A DNA stretch of 64,000 bases from Romanomermis culicivorax (GCA_963922205.1 CAWUHX010000294.1:360845-424844); one strand, 5' to 3'. Positions 18,894-30,347 are shown, numbered from the stretch's first letter. Translations and numbers: made by a program. The notes: generated by a model not told the origin, from the sequence alone.

Positions 18894-19832
18894 ATCTTTT
18901 CAATATGAAAACCCCAAATTTTTCTTCCACATTTGTGGAAAGACCTCAAAAATTTTTTCCACATTCCAGATTTTTTTTCCACATTATAGTGCAAATGTGG
19001 AAAAAAACAGTGTGGACGATTGGCCGAAATTACTCTCAGTGTTGCCAAGTTAGGGGTTTTTTTCCCAAATCTATGGGTTTTTCGAGGGCGTTGAGGTTTT
19101 TCTAGGGGTTTTTTCTTTTTATTTTTGAGGTTTTGGGGGTTTTTCAACGAATTCGCTTGCTTGAGTGTTGTGTGCTTGATGGAGAATTACTGTATAAAAT
19201 AAGAAAAAAGCGTGATGAAATTGAAAAAATGAAAATCGAAATGGATATTGATTGAATAGTGTGGCCAGTTTGTGTATTTTACAATTAAATTAGCATATTT
19301 TTGGCTCAATTACCAAATTTTGACTTTTGGTGCAGCGTGTTTTTTTCCAAAAAATTTTTCCCCAAGTGGGGAAGAAAGACTCTAAAAATGTTTTGCTAAA
19401 GTAATAATAAAACTGTATGAATTTAGTGTATAGAAGCACTGAAAAAACATTAAAATTTGATCAATCGCGGCTAAGTAGTTACGTACATAAGACTATGTGC
19501 TAATTTATTTGGTATTTTATATAATGCCACGAAGCAGCCGAAAGTATTTATTTTACCCCATTAAAGTACATTCAAGTTTAAAATGCTAATCTAGGGGAAG
19601 TTGATAAAAACTTTTTCCCCATGTGGCTAATAGTGCTGAAATTTTTTCTCTTTTTTCCAAAATTTTTTTCCCAAAATAAACGTTTTGGTGAAAAACATGC
19701 TGGTTTGGTGTAAAAATACTCTGTTGACATGTTTGGGACGGTGTGCACACTGCATATTCTTTTAGAGATAGAATAAACAGTTTTTCGAAATTTGGATTTT
19801 TGGATTTCGTGGGCTTTTTGCTGGGGTCTCTT

Positions 19833-20310
19833 CATACCTGTACTTGGCATACCTGTACTTGGGAGGGGGTTGGGGGGACCCCCCCCCCCCCAACTCGGCC
19901 AACCCTGTACCCAAAATCATTTCCCCCCCCCCACCCCCCTCCAGTTTGGAAAAAAAAAATTTCAAAAAAGTGTATGTTTTTTGGCCTTTTTTGGGAAAAA
20001 TTTAGACTTTTTCCTATCCCCCCCCCAAAAAAAATTTCGGATTTACCCCCCCCCCCCCCCAACTGGTCGGAGGTCTTACAGGTATGGTACTTGGGGGGGA
20101 CCCCACCAACTCGACCAACCCTGTACCCAAAATCATTTCCCCCCCCCCCCCCAACCCCCCCTCCCCAGTTTGGAAAAAATTAAAAAAATTTTCCAAAAAG
20201 TGTATGCTTTTTGGCCTTTTTGGGAAAAATTTCGACTTTTTCCTACCCCCCCAAAAAATTTCGGATTTACCCCCCCCCCCCCCCAACTGGTCGGAGGTCT
20301 TACAGGTATG
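19833..20310 (-). repeat. G-family tandem cluster
   Basis: Two near-complete G units in tandem (boundary near 20086) follow a short duplicated start (CATACCTGTACTTGG twice, 19833-19862). Each unit has a C-run, a block meaning 'ccaaccctgtacccaaaatc', an A/T core and GGTCTTACAGGTATGG. The Pro-rich and Gly-rich frames here are artefacts of the C and G runs. No clean target duplication was found for the cluster. Confidence 0.7.
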
Positions 20311-20598
20311 GTATGGACAGTGTTTTTTCTGCACAGTGCAGACTTTTTAGGCTTCGTGCAAAATTTTTTTCGGTGATTTCTGCACTGGTGCAGAATTTTT
20401 TTTGTCTTTGTCTTTCATTACATATATTCTTCTATAATGTGCCAGTCATTGATTCTGAACCTTTAAAATCAATTATTTTTCTTATTTTAAGATTTTAAAA
20501 TGTCTTGTAAAAAAACTATTAAATCGTTCAAATTTAACATTGAATTACACATTCAATTTGCATTTTTACTATATCCACTATTATTCTCTTGGAGCGGA

Positions 20599-21537
20599 CA
20601 CTGTTTTTCTCCAAAATCGTTCTTTTTTGGAAAAATTCAGAAAAGGAAAAAATTTTCGGCTCTTACCCCATTCGGGGAAGAAAATTTTGGGGATCTGATA
20701 CAGAAAAGATGCATTTTGGTGCATTTTAGAAGGTCATAACCTCGAAATTTCCCTTCAATAATCATTATTATGTATCAATTAGCTCAGGCGCGACTTTTAG
20801 CATGTCTACCTTCACTTATCACTTTATGTATATAATAGTTTTCATCATCTTAAACGTATTATCTTATGTTTGTTTCAATTGGTAATCTTCAATATTTTAT
20901 CCTGATATTTAATGAAGATACGCATTTTTTTCCCTGACACATTTTTTGAGAAAGATCAATATGTCAAGAACTTTTTGAAGTGACTATGCCTTTCTTAACG
21001 TGAAATAAATTCAAAAGCTTCATGGAATTAGTTTTCGAAATTTCTACTCTTCTTACTCATTTCTTTTCGATCAAGTTCATGAGACTTTACGAATAAATTA
21101 CTGGTTTTAAAATTTTTTGACAACGTTTGAACACAAAATTCAAATCGAATTCTTGAAATAAATTTTCGGAAAATTGATTTTCCAGCGTTGCAGAATGTCA
21201 GTGCCCAAAAAAATTTCTGGCGCCTAGCGCCGGAAAGATTAATATCTTTTTTCGGCCTCTCACTTGACATCATAGGGGACTTAAGTGTCGATTTCTTATG
21301 TAATTCAAAGTCAGTATGCTCCTGGGTAGTTTGCTGGAAAGTTTGCTTGTAAATTAATGCTTGTAGATTAGACCTCGATCAAACTCGAAAATTTCAATTT
21401 TCCCCTCAATTTTGATAAATTAACGGCTCTAAAAACACCAGAAGGTTTGAAAAAGTTCAAAAACACGTAAATAAGGAATCTATAAGCATTTTTAAGCGAA
21501 AAAAACGACTTCGGGAAAAAAGAAAAAAATTTTGCTG
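20599..21537 (-). mobile_element. C-family element C2, inverted, inside D
   Basis: The left end CACTGTTTTTCTCC matches the C terminus. The body is the reverse complement of C1, including TGGCGCCTAGCGCCGG at 21219-21234 and the CTTACTCAT and CACTTGACATCATAG blocks. The right end is eroded (..AAAATTTTGCTG), and the flanking octamers agree poorly, so the right limit is approximate. Confidence 0.7.
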
Positions 21538-21753
21538 GATGCAGAAGGCTTATAAGTTAGAGATTTTATGTGTATTTGTGCAAGCACTGCAACCTGAAGC
21601 TTAGGCTTCATTTAAGAAGCTTCTAACTAAATTTGTGAATCTTTTCAAAGTTAAAACATACATGTTTAATCTAGTTTGATCTTTGAAGTTAGAAACCCGC
21701 AATTTTCTGACTGTATTGTTGGACAGTATTCTATGTATGCAATATGGCTTGGC

Positions 21754-21899
21754 CAGGGCCGTGCACAAGAGCGGGCGGGGGGCGCCCCCCATCGAGGCAG
21801 CATACAAAGAGTGTATCGCGTAAAATCCACATTTTCTGGGGCTATTCAGTAAAAAAATTTAGTCCGCCCCTCCATGAAAGAATCCTGCGCACGGCTATG
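21754..21899 (+). mobile_element. 146-bp hAT-like MITE P
   Basis: Starts CAGGGCCGTGCACAAG and ends ..CTGCGCACGGCTATG. A perfect 8-bp duplication GGCTTGGC flanks it (21746-21753, 21900-21907). GC-rich ends and no coding potential. It is one of the smallest complete elements in the window. Confidence 0.85.
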
Positions 21900-22479
21900 G
21901 GCTTGGCTTTAAGGAATGAAAGTTGTAACTCTTTTACTGTAAGAAAACCTATGTTGAAAAAATTTACGTCGGGCATGTTTGGTGCAGCAATCGGCTGAAT
22001 GTGATGATGAAGATGAAATTCTGCAGCTAGCAGCTGAATAAAGTTGTTGATTCTTAATAAACTTATGCTTGATTTATTTTTTCATCTATGAATTGAATTT
22101 ATTCTCTTTTCAAAAATTGGGGTTTTTCTAGGGGTTTTCAAAAAATTTTGAGGTTTTCTAGGGTTTTTTTGGAACGATTGAGGTTTTTTTGAGATTTTTT
22201 GGCGGAAAAATTGGGGTTTTTGAAGGCGACTACTTGGCAACACTGATTACTGTCCTCTTGTTCATTGGTCAAAATTTTTGAGATGTCGAAAATGCATTAT
22301 ATGCGTTTTAAATGGTTTTAACTAACAACTTCATTTGGAAGAGCCTGTACCCTAAGCCTAAGCCTAAGGAAAAATTAATGAAAAATACATATTAAACGAA
22401 AAACCGTCTGGGGGGGCGGTAATTTCGGCCAATCACAAGAGGGCTAACACTTCGTCCCTTATGCTTAGTCTCTTCTTCA

Positions 22480-24660
22480 TTCTGGACGTGCTCCCGTGTT
22501 TTTTTTTAAAACATGGTTCTGGACGTGCTCCCGTGTTATTGGCACAAAAAAATTGGAATGGCACAAAAAATTTTGGGCGTTTGTGCCAATTGGCACAAAT
22601 TTTTTGACTATAGTCGAATGCCGAATTTCTTTGATTTTTAGTCATTTTCAGGGGCTGAAAACGTAAATTTTTTTCGGCGCTTCGCGCCGGATCAATTACT
22701 TAAGTGTAATATTAGTCAAGTGTCAGGAAGACCTGAAAGAATTGTATTCGAATAGTAGATTTGTATGATCGCAGCAAACGTTGAGATTGTCAATGATTGA
22801 AAAATGAAATAGTTAATTTCCACTGTTCATCAGTGTGATTGGAAACCAAAATTTTTATTTTTGGTGTTTGATCCGAACAGAAAAATTTACCTTGTTGGCA
22901 CAATTTTTCAACCAAAAATTTACGTGACGTGCCTTCCGTTCTAGTTTTTTTCAGGAAAAATCATTATGGACATCCATAATTTATTTACATCGGTGTTAAG
23001 AAGAAATCCGTAGCCGAAAATCAAAGAAAAATATAAAATGCCTGACAAATTGTAAACTGAATTCTTGCAGCATCTGATTTCTTTCCAAATCGTATAAACT
23101 GCTTTCTTCATTAGTTTTTCTCATCGTCCCAGCGTTGGCAAGGCTTTGGTTTTTTGGTTTTTTTTGGTTTTTTAAAAAGCCAAAAAATTGGAAAATCTCT
23201 GGTTTTTTGTTTTTTTTGGGTTTTTTCCACAATCATTGGGAAACTGTTTTTTCACATTAGTCGATCTTCTAGGCATGTATGGTGTCTATCTAAATCAACA
23301 AAACAATTAATTTAGTTGAATTGACTTCACTACCAAGTACAAAGTAGAAAAAAGTCGTATTTTTATGATACATTTCGTACTCAAAAGATGTAATATAAAT
23401 CAATCGATATCCTTTGTATCCATCTTGCAAGCACACATTTAGTACCTGAGTCAACTTTGCTATAATTTGCTCACAAAAAAGTAGATGCTAAATCTTCCGT
23501 GGAGTGTACTTCGACCATACGGGCTGACATCCATTGATATCTTCAAAATGTTATAAAATATGATTGAGTTTGATATACTGAATTTATTTTTACGTTAAGC
23601 TTTTTAATTTTCTTAGCTCAATGAGACAACAATAATAAAATTTTATACAGATCAGTTAAGCATACTGTAGGTTAACAAAGAGAGGAGCTTTTGAGTGGTT
23701 CATTTTTATGGGACTTGACGTCACTACTAAGTAGAAAAAATCGTACAAAAATATGTGTCCATCATGCAAGCCAGAATAGTATTTATATAATAAGACCCAT
23801 TTGCTGTAGTTATAGCTCGTAGACAGGTTTGAAAAGCAAAAATTTGGAAACACCTGAAATGTCTATGTGTGACCTTCAACTGCAGTTTGTAACATTAATA
23901 ACATATGTAGTAATCTATCAATTTAAAACCCTCTTATCGAAAACGGTATACCTAAAAATTGTGTCATTTCAACTTCTCTGTGCATATGTATATATGTGAT
24001 GCATTGATATAATTCTGTAGTTGATTCCTTTTGAGTTTTCATTACGTACATTGTGTATTGTATGTTTCTCTTTTATTTGTAATTTTTCTTCTTTTCCTTG
24101 AATTTGCCCCTTACATATCGCATGCTCTGTTCCATTTTTACCTTTCTTGTGTTCTTCACTCATGGTTCCTTTTTTATGTGCCCACTATTACTGTATTTTT
24201 ATTGCTAAATAGGGATTTCCTATAGCATAAAATAATGACACTCCTGATAAGATTGGTACCTCTAGCTGCCATTTTACGACTCCCTAACTAGTCTTAGATG
24301 ATACAGGGAGCTTCCAGCAGTTTTTTACATAGTTATTTTGATGTACCAAACATTCTAAAGAATTAAACCAGAAAAAACCCATAGAAAAACCAAAAAACCA
24401 GAAAGTCGAAATTTCAAAAGTTTGGTTTTTGCCAACCCTGCATCGCCCTGACGTGCTTAAGATAAAATAGAGTTGGCACGATTTTTCATGCAAATTAGTG
24501 CGGCAAAAGTAGTAACCTTTAGTTATATTTTTATCAAACTTTTGGCATAAAACTTTTTGTAAGTTTCTGGGCTGGAAAAAATTTTTTGTGCCATTGGCAC
24601 AAATTTTTTTGGCCCTTTGTTCCAATTGGCACAAATATCCGTGCACAAAAAAAAACGCCG
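22480..24660. repeat. TTGGCACAAA-word repeat I, split by B2
   Basis: TTGGCACAAA words (about 22540-22605 and 24585-24645) stand on both sides of B2. GGACGTGCTCCCGTGTT occurs twice at 22482-22537. The hairpin GGCGCTTCGCGCC is at 22676-22688. The pattern suggests a hAT-like element with subterminal arrays, but I could not fix its ends or a target duplication. The stretch 22246-22480 shows no gene. Confidence 0.45.
23130..24440 (-). mobile_element. hAT-like element B2
   Basis: This is the reverse complement of B1 along its whole length: TIR CAGCGTTGGCAAGGC at the left and ..TTTTGCCAACCCTG at the right. Flanking octamers are CATCGTCC (23122-23129) and CATCGCCC (24441-24448). It lacks the A1 insertion and so supplies the empty site. 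GGTTTTTT words fill both subterminal regions. Confidence 0.88.
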
Positions 24661-25255
24661 ACGTGCTCAGAGTTTTTTTTCCTCAATCGACGCTTTTTGA
24701 GGAACTTTTTTTGAAATTGAGGAAAATTTTTTTATGCTTAGGCACCCCTTTGTGCAAATTTTTTTTGATGGTTTCCTGTCTGGAGATGCATTTTACGCGT
24801 TATAAAACCTAAAATTTTCCAGCGCTTCGCGCCGAATTTTAATTATTTAATACTTTTTCTCCATTATTTCAATGCGCGGTTAGAAAATTTCATTCCAGCT
24901 AATGCATATAGCTTTTAATCAGAGCACCCCATGGGGGGTATGGGGGGGGGTATTACCCCCATCTTAAATTTGAAAATTCATTTACTACCCCCATAAAAAC
25001 AGCTCACTATACCAAAAAATTTTGGTAGACTTCATCCTCTCCCCAGTAGGTTATACTAATTCGAGAAAAATTGCAGAATGTGTGATTCTGAGGAATTACT
25101 CACTGCTCTTTTTGACACATTTACTGAGCAAATGATAATGGGAAAGTATGCAACTTCTGTGCCATATAGCGATTTTTAGGAAAGGATATCAGCACATTAA
25201 TATATACTACTTGTAGGAAATCATTATAAATATAATTGGGAGATGAAATAATGAC

Positions 25256-26490
25256 TAGAGATAGGAATTTAAAGGGCAAAAATAAGACCAAAAAAGGGCG
25301 GGAAAAAGGACAAAATATCAACCAAAAAAGGGCACAAAAAAGGGCATTTTTAATTTCATAAAACCGTTAATTTTTTACAAGATTCATTCCATAACATCAT
25401 CATCTTCGTCAGAAATCGAAGCAAATTTGTTAAAAGCAACAACATTAAGCATTTCAATGTTTTCAAAAGTTAAACGTTGTCGCCTGTCACTTAAAATCAT
25501 TTTGTATTGTGAAAATGACCGTTCAACTTCAACTGAAACCAATGGGGCATACAACGTCTTCAGGAGAAACTCGGGATCATTGTTTTCAACGAATCCCTTA
25601 ATATCTGGATTTTTTCTTAAACTAGCATCAAATTTTTCCCTGGCAAATCCAGTTAGCATTTCGCCAGCTTCCATAAAAATTTTCCACTGCTCTTCTTTCT
25701 TGAAATTTCGAGTTTCAAGCGTTTCAATTGCACCAGTCTAAAAAGAATGTCTTAAAACTTTTAAAATATGCAACCATTGTTTTTTACACAAATAAGGCCT
25801 TATTCAGGGAAAAAATTTGGAAATGAGGGGAAAAATTTGGACCTTTTCCGAAATTGGGGAACCTGCCTTTGGGGGAAAAAACTTGTACACAACTCTCTAA
25901 TCCACTTATGCTTACCAGTGATTTAAACATTGCTGCATTAAAAAGTTCATCTTTGAGCATGTCACTGCTAACTAACTGCTTGACAGTTTCACATGATTTC
26001 GAGTCATTGGCAACAGCATTCACAAATTCGACAATTTTGTGAAAATTCTCACAGTAAAATGTTGCCGACTTTATCCAAGTACCCCATCGGGTAACTACTG
26101 GATCAGGTGGAATTGGAAGAGCTGAAATGTAAGTGAAAACTTAATTTTGGCTTGGTTTAAAGTGAAAAACAAAAAAAACATGGTGTAAAACAATGAAATC
26201 ATTTTTGTACTTAGCAACAATGCTAAAAAGCTTGCTGCGGGTTACTTTTGACATAATAAAAGTTGGGGGCACAAAGCTAAAATTTCGAAAAAACAATATT
26301 TTGAAAAAAATATTACAGTAAACCTACCTTTTTTACCGTTTTAATAAAATTATGAACTTTATGATCACAAAAATTGTGCAAAAACGGGCAAAAACATAAT
26401 AATTTGCTAAAAACGGGCAAATCATCTAAAATCATTAAAAAACGGGAAAAAAAGGGCAAAAAAGGGCTGCCCTTTAAATTCCTATCTCTA
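25256..26490 (-). mobile_element. hAT transposon K with relic transposase, nested in F1
   Basis: Perfect terminal repeats begin TAGAGATAGGAATTTAAA on both sides. A perfect 8-bp duplication ATAATGAC flanks it (25248-25255, 26491-26498). The paralogous F2 sequence reads straight through at 39710-39735, proving the insertion. AAAAAGGGC words fill both ends (25272-25350, 26380-26470). It encodes the C-terminal half of a hAT transposase on the minus strand. Confidence 0.95.
25384..26121 (-). pseudogene. hAT transposase, C-terminal half with intron
   Basis: Two exons are readable. Exon 26121-25916 encodes LPIPPDPVVTRWGTWIKSA and the region after it, typical of the hAT catalytic domain after its RW block. 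A GTAAG donor at 25915 and a TTTTAG acceptor at 25738 enclose a 178-bp intron, and exon 25737-25384 continues in frame. It holds the hAT dimerisation domain (PLVSVEVERSFSQYKMILSD, then RRQRLTFENIEMLNVVAFN) and an acidic C-terminus. Upstream a TTTCAG acceptor at 26122 implies a further exon, but the N-terminal half (BED finger, first catalytic residues) is missing within the element. The product is thus an internally deleted relic. Confidence 0.85.
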
Positions 26491-27214
26491 ATAATGACTT
26501 ATGTATATGTGATTAATCAAAAAATCGCCCCTTGGGAAGAAAAACATTATGTTCTTAAAATTCTGCCTCTTCATGCTCTCCTTTCCTTTTCCCCGCTTCT
26601 GTGTTGGGTCTTCTGTGTGCTTCTGCGTTGGATCTTCTGTGCGCATATGGTTACCCAAGCTGTGGCATAGTTTCCTTCTATGAGTTGAGACATGTGAGGT
26701 CTGTTGACGTGGATCAGGAGTGGTACTTGGTTTCAAACTCGTAGTTCATAGTCTAATGGGATTAATAATACTAAAGTCACATTCAGCATCAGGACTTTCA
26801 AATGGAAGCACTGTTCCAAGCCTAATCAGTGATGGGATAAGCCCATACTGCTGAAGATGCTGGTTGAAACAATGTTTCCATAGGTATGTTGTGCCGGATT
26901 CTTGAAATGTGCAGGAATCAGTTGGCACAACAGTCTTCAAAGTGTGACTATTCTGTACGTATAATTAGTGCATTAAAGTTGCATGATTGGGAGCTGGAAA
27001 ATGGAGTTGAACTAGTAAATGTTTTTTGACTGTAAAAAGTATAAAGTAGGGGCATTATTCATTTATGTAAGTTCTATGTGGTTAGAGTACTACAACTCCC
27101 CCCTCCTTGGCAAAAAGTTGGGAGCAAAAAAAAAAGGTCACGGCATATTTCAAGTACTACCCTTAACATTTACGATTTTATCCCTACCTAAATTTTTGAC
27201 CTTGGGGACCTCTG

Positions 27215-27774
27215 CTTTTGATTATCAATATATTATCAATAAATGTTTGATCCTGTGTCGTTTTTTTGAGAATTTGACGAAAAGCAAGATTTTTCTCGGT
27301 GTATTTTACCAAAGTCTTTTTGCGGTCTTTAAAAAGATTTTGACATTTGCGTGATTAAAACTTTTCGAGTCAAAGTGGGAATTCTTGCTGGTTAAAGAAT
27401 CAAAATTGTTGGTTGCTTCCCTAGTTTTTGAATTGTAGTCTGCCCGACTGAAAATTCATTGCATATAAATTCACTGAAAAATTAAACCTTCTGTCTAGGA
27501 AATAAAAGCTGTAAAGATTTATTTTCCAGCGTTCTAGAATATCAAAATTCCAGAAAAATTTTTGGCACTAGGCGCCGAACAAGTTACCCATCTTTCCATT
27601 TTCTCTTCAAAACTCAAAAAAATGGTTTCAAAAGCCAGAAACTGACCCAAATCGATTGAAATAGAAGAAACCAGCTTTTGGTTTTTTTCTGATAAAATTA
27701 AGCTAATTTATGGATTTTAGGGTGAACAACCAAAAATTTATCTGTGCAACCAAAATTTTCCCCCAAGTTGCACA
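27215..27774. other. C-family fragment, otherwise nothing seen
   Basis: 27520-27590 resembles a short inverted piece of family C (ATTTTCCAGCGTTCTAGAAT, then ..GGCACTAGGCGCCG). The rest has no supported gene. GTTGCACA at 27767-27774 is the left duplication of the next element. Confidence 0.45.
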
Positions 27775-27960
27775 CATACCTGTAAGACCTCCAACCAGTT
27801 GGGGGGGTCGAAAAAAGTCGAAATTTTTCCCAAAAAATGCCAAAAAACACTTTTTTGCAAATTTTTTTAATTTTTTCCAAACTGGGGGGTTGGGTGATGT
27901 TGAGTACATGGTTGGCCAAGTTGGGGAGGGTCCCCCCCAACCCCCCCAAGTACAGGTATG
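27775..27960 (+). mobile_element. MITE family G, single unit
   Basis: 186 bp from CATACCTGTAAGACC to ..AAGTACAGGTATG, flanked by perfect duplications GTTGCACA (27767-27774, 27961-27968). It contains GGTCGAAAAAAGTCG, an A/T core and CCAAGTTGGGG with C runs. This copy defines the G unit used to interpret the tandem copies. Confidence 0.92.
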
Positions 27961-28441
27961 GTTGCACATTGGAACCTGGCTTTTGCAGAAAAAGGCCCTG
28001 TGGTTCAGTTCATACCTTTATGTCAGATTGTCAGCTATCCAGAATCAGTTTTCAAATTCTATTTTTCATTGTTATCTTTTCATCAAAATTTACCGTTTGA
28101 TTTACCTGTTACGTCAAAATTAGGTTGTTTTATGTCAACAAAGAAATATAAGATATAAAGGTTATGCGGTTGAATCATTCTCTTGCTCATGTAAACTCAC
28201 TTGAATATTTATCTACAAACAGGTCACAGCTCGAGTCTTTTTGCAAAAAAATGTCAGTTTATTGGCAGAATAAGATGCGAGTTAATTAGAAACGTTCAAA
28301 AATCACATAAAAAATTATTTTGAGCGATTTTTAAGCAAAGAAACTAAAAAAATTGATTTTTCATCATGAGGAACATTTTTTGGGGGATTTTCCTCAAATG
28401 GGGCAAAAAGTTTTGAGCGAAAAAAACATTGGACGTGCTTC
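27961..28441. other. no gene recognised
   Basis: AT-rich sequence with only spurious frames. CGTGCTTC at 28434-28441 precedes the C3 terminus. Confidence 0.4.
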
Positions 28442-28934
28442 CACTGGCCTTTTTCCCAAATGGAAATAAATGTCAACATTTTCCCCCATTTTCTCGAAGT
28501 CGTTTTTTGCTTAAAAAAGCTCATAGACGCCTTAAGCGTTTCTGAGCTTTTTCAAACCTTCTGATATTTTTAGAGCTGTTAATTCATTAAAATGGAGAAA
28601 AGAAATCGAAATTTGCAAGTTTGAAGTCTGATTTAGAATAGAAGCATCGTGGAACAAATTTTCCAGTAAACTATCAAAGAGCATAATGACTTTGAATTAG
28701 ATGAGAAATCAACAGTTAAATCCTATATGATGACAAGTCAAGAGCACAAAAAAGATGTTCATCTTTCGGGCCCTGGGCACCAGAAAAATTTTTTGGGTAT
28801 TGACTTTCTGTGATGCTGAAAAAACAATTTTCGAACATTTATTTCAAGAATTAGAGTCAAATTTTCTGTTCAAACGCCATAATTTCTAGAATTTTATAAT
28901 TTGAAAACTTTTGAAATCGTAAACTTTGTAAATT

Positions 28935-29118
28935 CTGGGGTCCTCAAGGTCAGATTTTTCAGGTAGGGGTGGTAAAGTTGAAAATTTGCTGGAGCAGTGT
29001 AGTTAAATGTTCACAAAACACCTCGTTTCGTCTCAAAATTAGGCAACTAGTGATCAATTTTCAGGACTTTAAGACAGGGGTAATACTCCCCTCATGCCCT
29101 TCCCCATAGGGTAGTCTG
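28935..29118 (-). mobile_element. F-family MITE F3a
   Basis: 184 bp, from CTGGGGTCCTCAAGG to the complement of an F terminus (..GGGTAGTCTG). Flanks are TGTAAATT (28927-28934) and TGTAAACT (29119-29126), 7/8. It keeps only the two ends of the ~1-kb F element joined together. Confidence 0.78.
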
Positions 29119-29207
29119 TGTAAACTTGTAAACTCATAAGCTAAGGTGGGGTTACTTTGATCAGAGTATGGCATTTGATAACTACTTGAGATCAGCAGGT
29201 CATTTTT

Positions 29208-29241
29208 GCTGTGTAGACAAAACCTAGGTTGTCTACACAGC
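29208..29241. repeat. perfect hairpin, 13-bp arms
   Basis: GCTGTGTAGACAA and its exact complement TTGTCTACACAGC flank the self-complementary spacer AACCTAGG. Confidence 0.85.
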
Positions 29242-29270
29242 TTTTTCCAACATGGCCAACCAGAGGTCCC

Positions 29271-29440
29271 CAAGGTCAGATTCTTCAGGTAGGGGTAAAA
29301 TTGAAAATTTGCGGGAGAAGTGTTGCTAAATGTCCACTAAACACGTCATTTCGTCTCAAAATTAGGCAGCCAGTGATCGATTTTAAGGACTTTAGGTCGG
29401 GGTAATACCCCCATCATACCCCTCCCCATGGGGCACTCTG
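29271..29440 (-). mobile_element. F-family MITE F3b, nested in G3
   Basis: 170 bp from CAGAGGTCCCCAAGG to ..CCCCATGGGGCACTCTG, flanked by perfect duplications TGGCCAAC (29263-29270, 29441-29448). It is closely similar to F3a along its whole length. Confidence 0.92.
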
Positions 29441-29908
29441 TGGCCAACCCTATACCCAACCCCTCGTAACTTGGAAAAATTAGAAAAAGTCGGCCAAAAA
29501 GTCCTTTTTTGGCCATTTTTTGGGAAATTTTCGACTTTTTTTGACCCCCTCCCCCAAAAAAAAGTTTCAGGTTTGTTCCCCCCCCCCCCTCAACTGGTCA
29601 GACCTCTTACAGGTATGTGTAAACGTAAAATCTAAACTTGGCCGAAAAGATATGAGTAAGAAGAGTAGAAATTTCTGAAAACTTTTAATGTGAAGCTTTT
29701 GAATTTATTTTACATTAAGAAAAGAATAATTGCTTCGAAAAGTTTAGAGACTTAACATATTGATCTTTCTCAAAAAATGTGTGAATAGAAAAATGTAGAT
29801 CTTCATTAAATTACAAGATAAAATATTGAAGATCACCAATTAAAACATGTGATTATACATTTAAGATGATGAAAACATGTATATTCAAGTTTCCAGTATG
29901 GTGCCAAG

Positions 29909-30347
29909 CATACATGTAACGGAGCTCCGAGGTCTGGGGGGTTGGAGCTCTTTTTTGAGGCCGGGGGTCAGTAATTCCCAGAATTTTGGGGGGAGGGGTC
30001 CCTGAAGGAAAAAAATTCGATTTTTTACATGAAAAATGTCCGAAAAACGATTTAAAAAGTAGTAATTTTTGTCTAAAAAATGATAAAATATATACTTATG
30101 GCGCGAAGCGCTGAGAAAATTTACGTTTTTGACCATTTTTTGTTCAAAAATTGACATTTTTCATGGAAAAAATGACATTTTTCAGTATTTTTCCGACTAA
30201 AACTATGGGGGTCCCTAGGGCTACCATATGGCTAGCCATAGGATTGGAAAATCCTGGGGGGGGTCGCCCAATGGCTAGCCATATGGTCGACGATTTCTGG
30301 GGGGGTCCCCATAGCACTCCCCCCCCCTCCTCCCAATTACATGTATG
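29909..30347 (+). mobile_element. MITE family A, copy A2
   Basis: 439 bp from CATACATGTAACGGAG to ..AATTACATGTATG, flanked by perfect duplications GTGCCAAG (29901-29908, 30348-30355). Closely similar to A1, with hairpin GGCGCGAAGCGCT at 30100-30112. Confidence 0.92.

Larger units (their letters stand above)
16233..19012 (+). mobile_element. hAT-like element C1, containing B1 and A1
   Basis: It starts CACTGTTTTTTTTTCCAC and ends with the inverted form ..GGAAAAAAACAGTG. It is flanked by GGGACGAT (16225-16232) and TGGACGAT (19013-19020), 7 of 8 matching. Its own sequence is 16233-17098 plus 18902-19012; the middle is the inserted element B1. It carries the GGCGCGAAGCGCC hairpin (16559-16571) and the tract with CTTCCGGTG...TTAGAG shared by all C copies. 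There is no transposase. Related copies lie at 20599-21537, 28442-29885, 31515-31787 and 47816-48657. Confidence 0.85.
19037..22245 (+). mobile_element. hAT-like element D with nested insertions
   Basis: Ends are CAGTGTTGCCAAGTTAGGGG and ..CTACTTGGCAACACTG, flanked by ATTACTCT (19029-19036) and ATTACTGT (22246-22253), 7/8. GGGGTTTTTCTA-type words are repeated in the first and last ~130 bp. Inside lie a G-family cluster (19833-20310), an inverted C copy (20599-21537) and the small element P (21754-21899). No transposase reading frame survives. Confidence 0.8.
24920..27214 (+). mobile_element. hAT-like element F1, containing element K
   Basis: Starts CAGAGCACCCCATGGGG and ends ..CCTTGGGGACCTCTG. 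Flanks are CTTTTAAT (24912-24919) and CTTTTGAT (27215-27222), 7/8. Copy F2 (39422-40459) is colinear and lacks K. Shared blocks include TTACTACCCCCATAAAAACA, the GTAGAC.TCATCCTCTC block and ATTTACGATTTTA.CCCTACC. No transposase of its own was found. Confidence 0.9.
29135..29617 (-). mobile_element. G-related element G3, containing F3b
   Basis: Starts CATAAGCTAAGG and ends ..CTCTTACAGGTATG. Flanks are TGTAAACT (29127-29134) and TGTAAACG (29618-29625). Its right part is a normal G unit. Its left part differs and includes a perfect hairpin (29208-29241). F3b is inserted inside. Confidence 0.7.
28442..29885 (+). mobile_element. C-family element C3, interrupted, right end lost
   Basis: Starts CACTGGCCTTTTTCCC and follows C1 through the GTTAATTCATTAAAATGG, GATGACAAGT and CTTGGCCGAAAAGATATGAG blocks to about 29885. 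Between 28935 and 29617 it is split by F3a and G3. The normal right end is missing where A2 follows. Confidence 0.75.

Noticed and set aside
19743-20376. Proline-rich and glycine-rich open frames on both strands
   Set aside because: They come from C and G runs of the G-family repeats and exist in several frames at once; no gene is implied.
23996-24225. Leu/Phe-rich plus frame within B2
   Set aside because: Not preserved as an open frame in B1, so it is not the element's gene.
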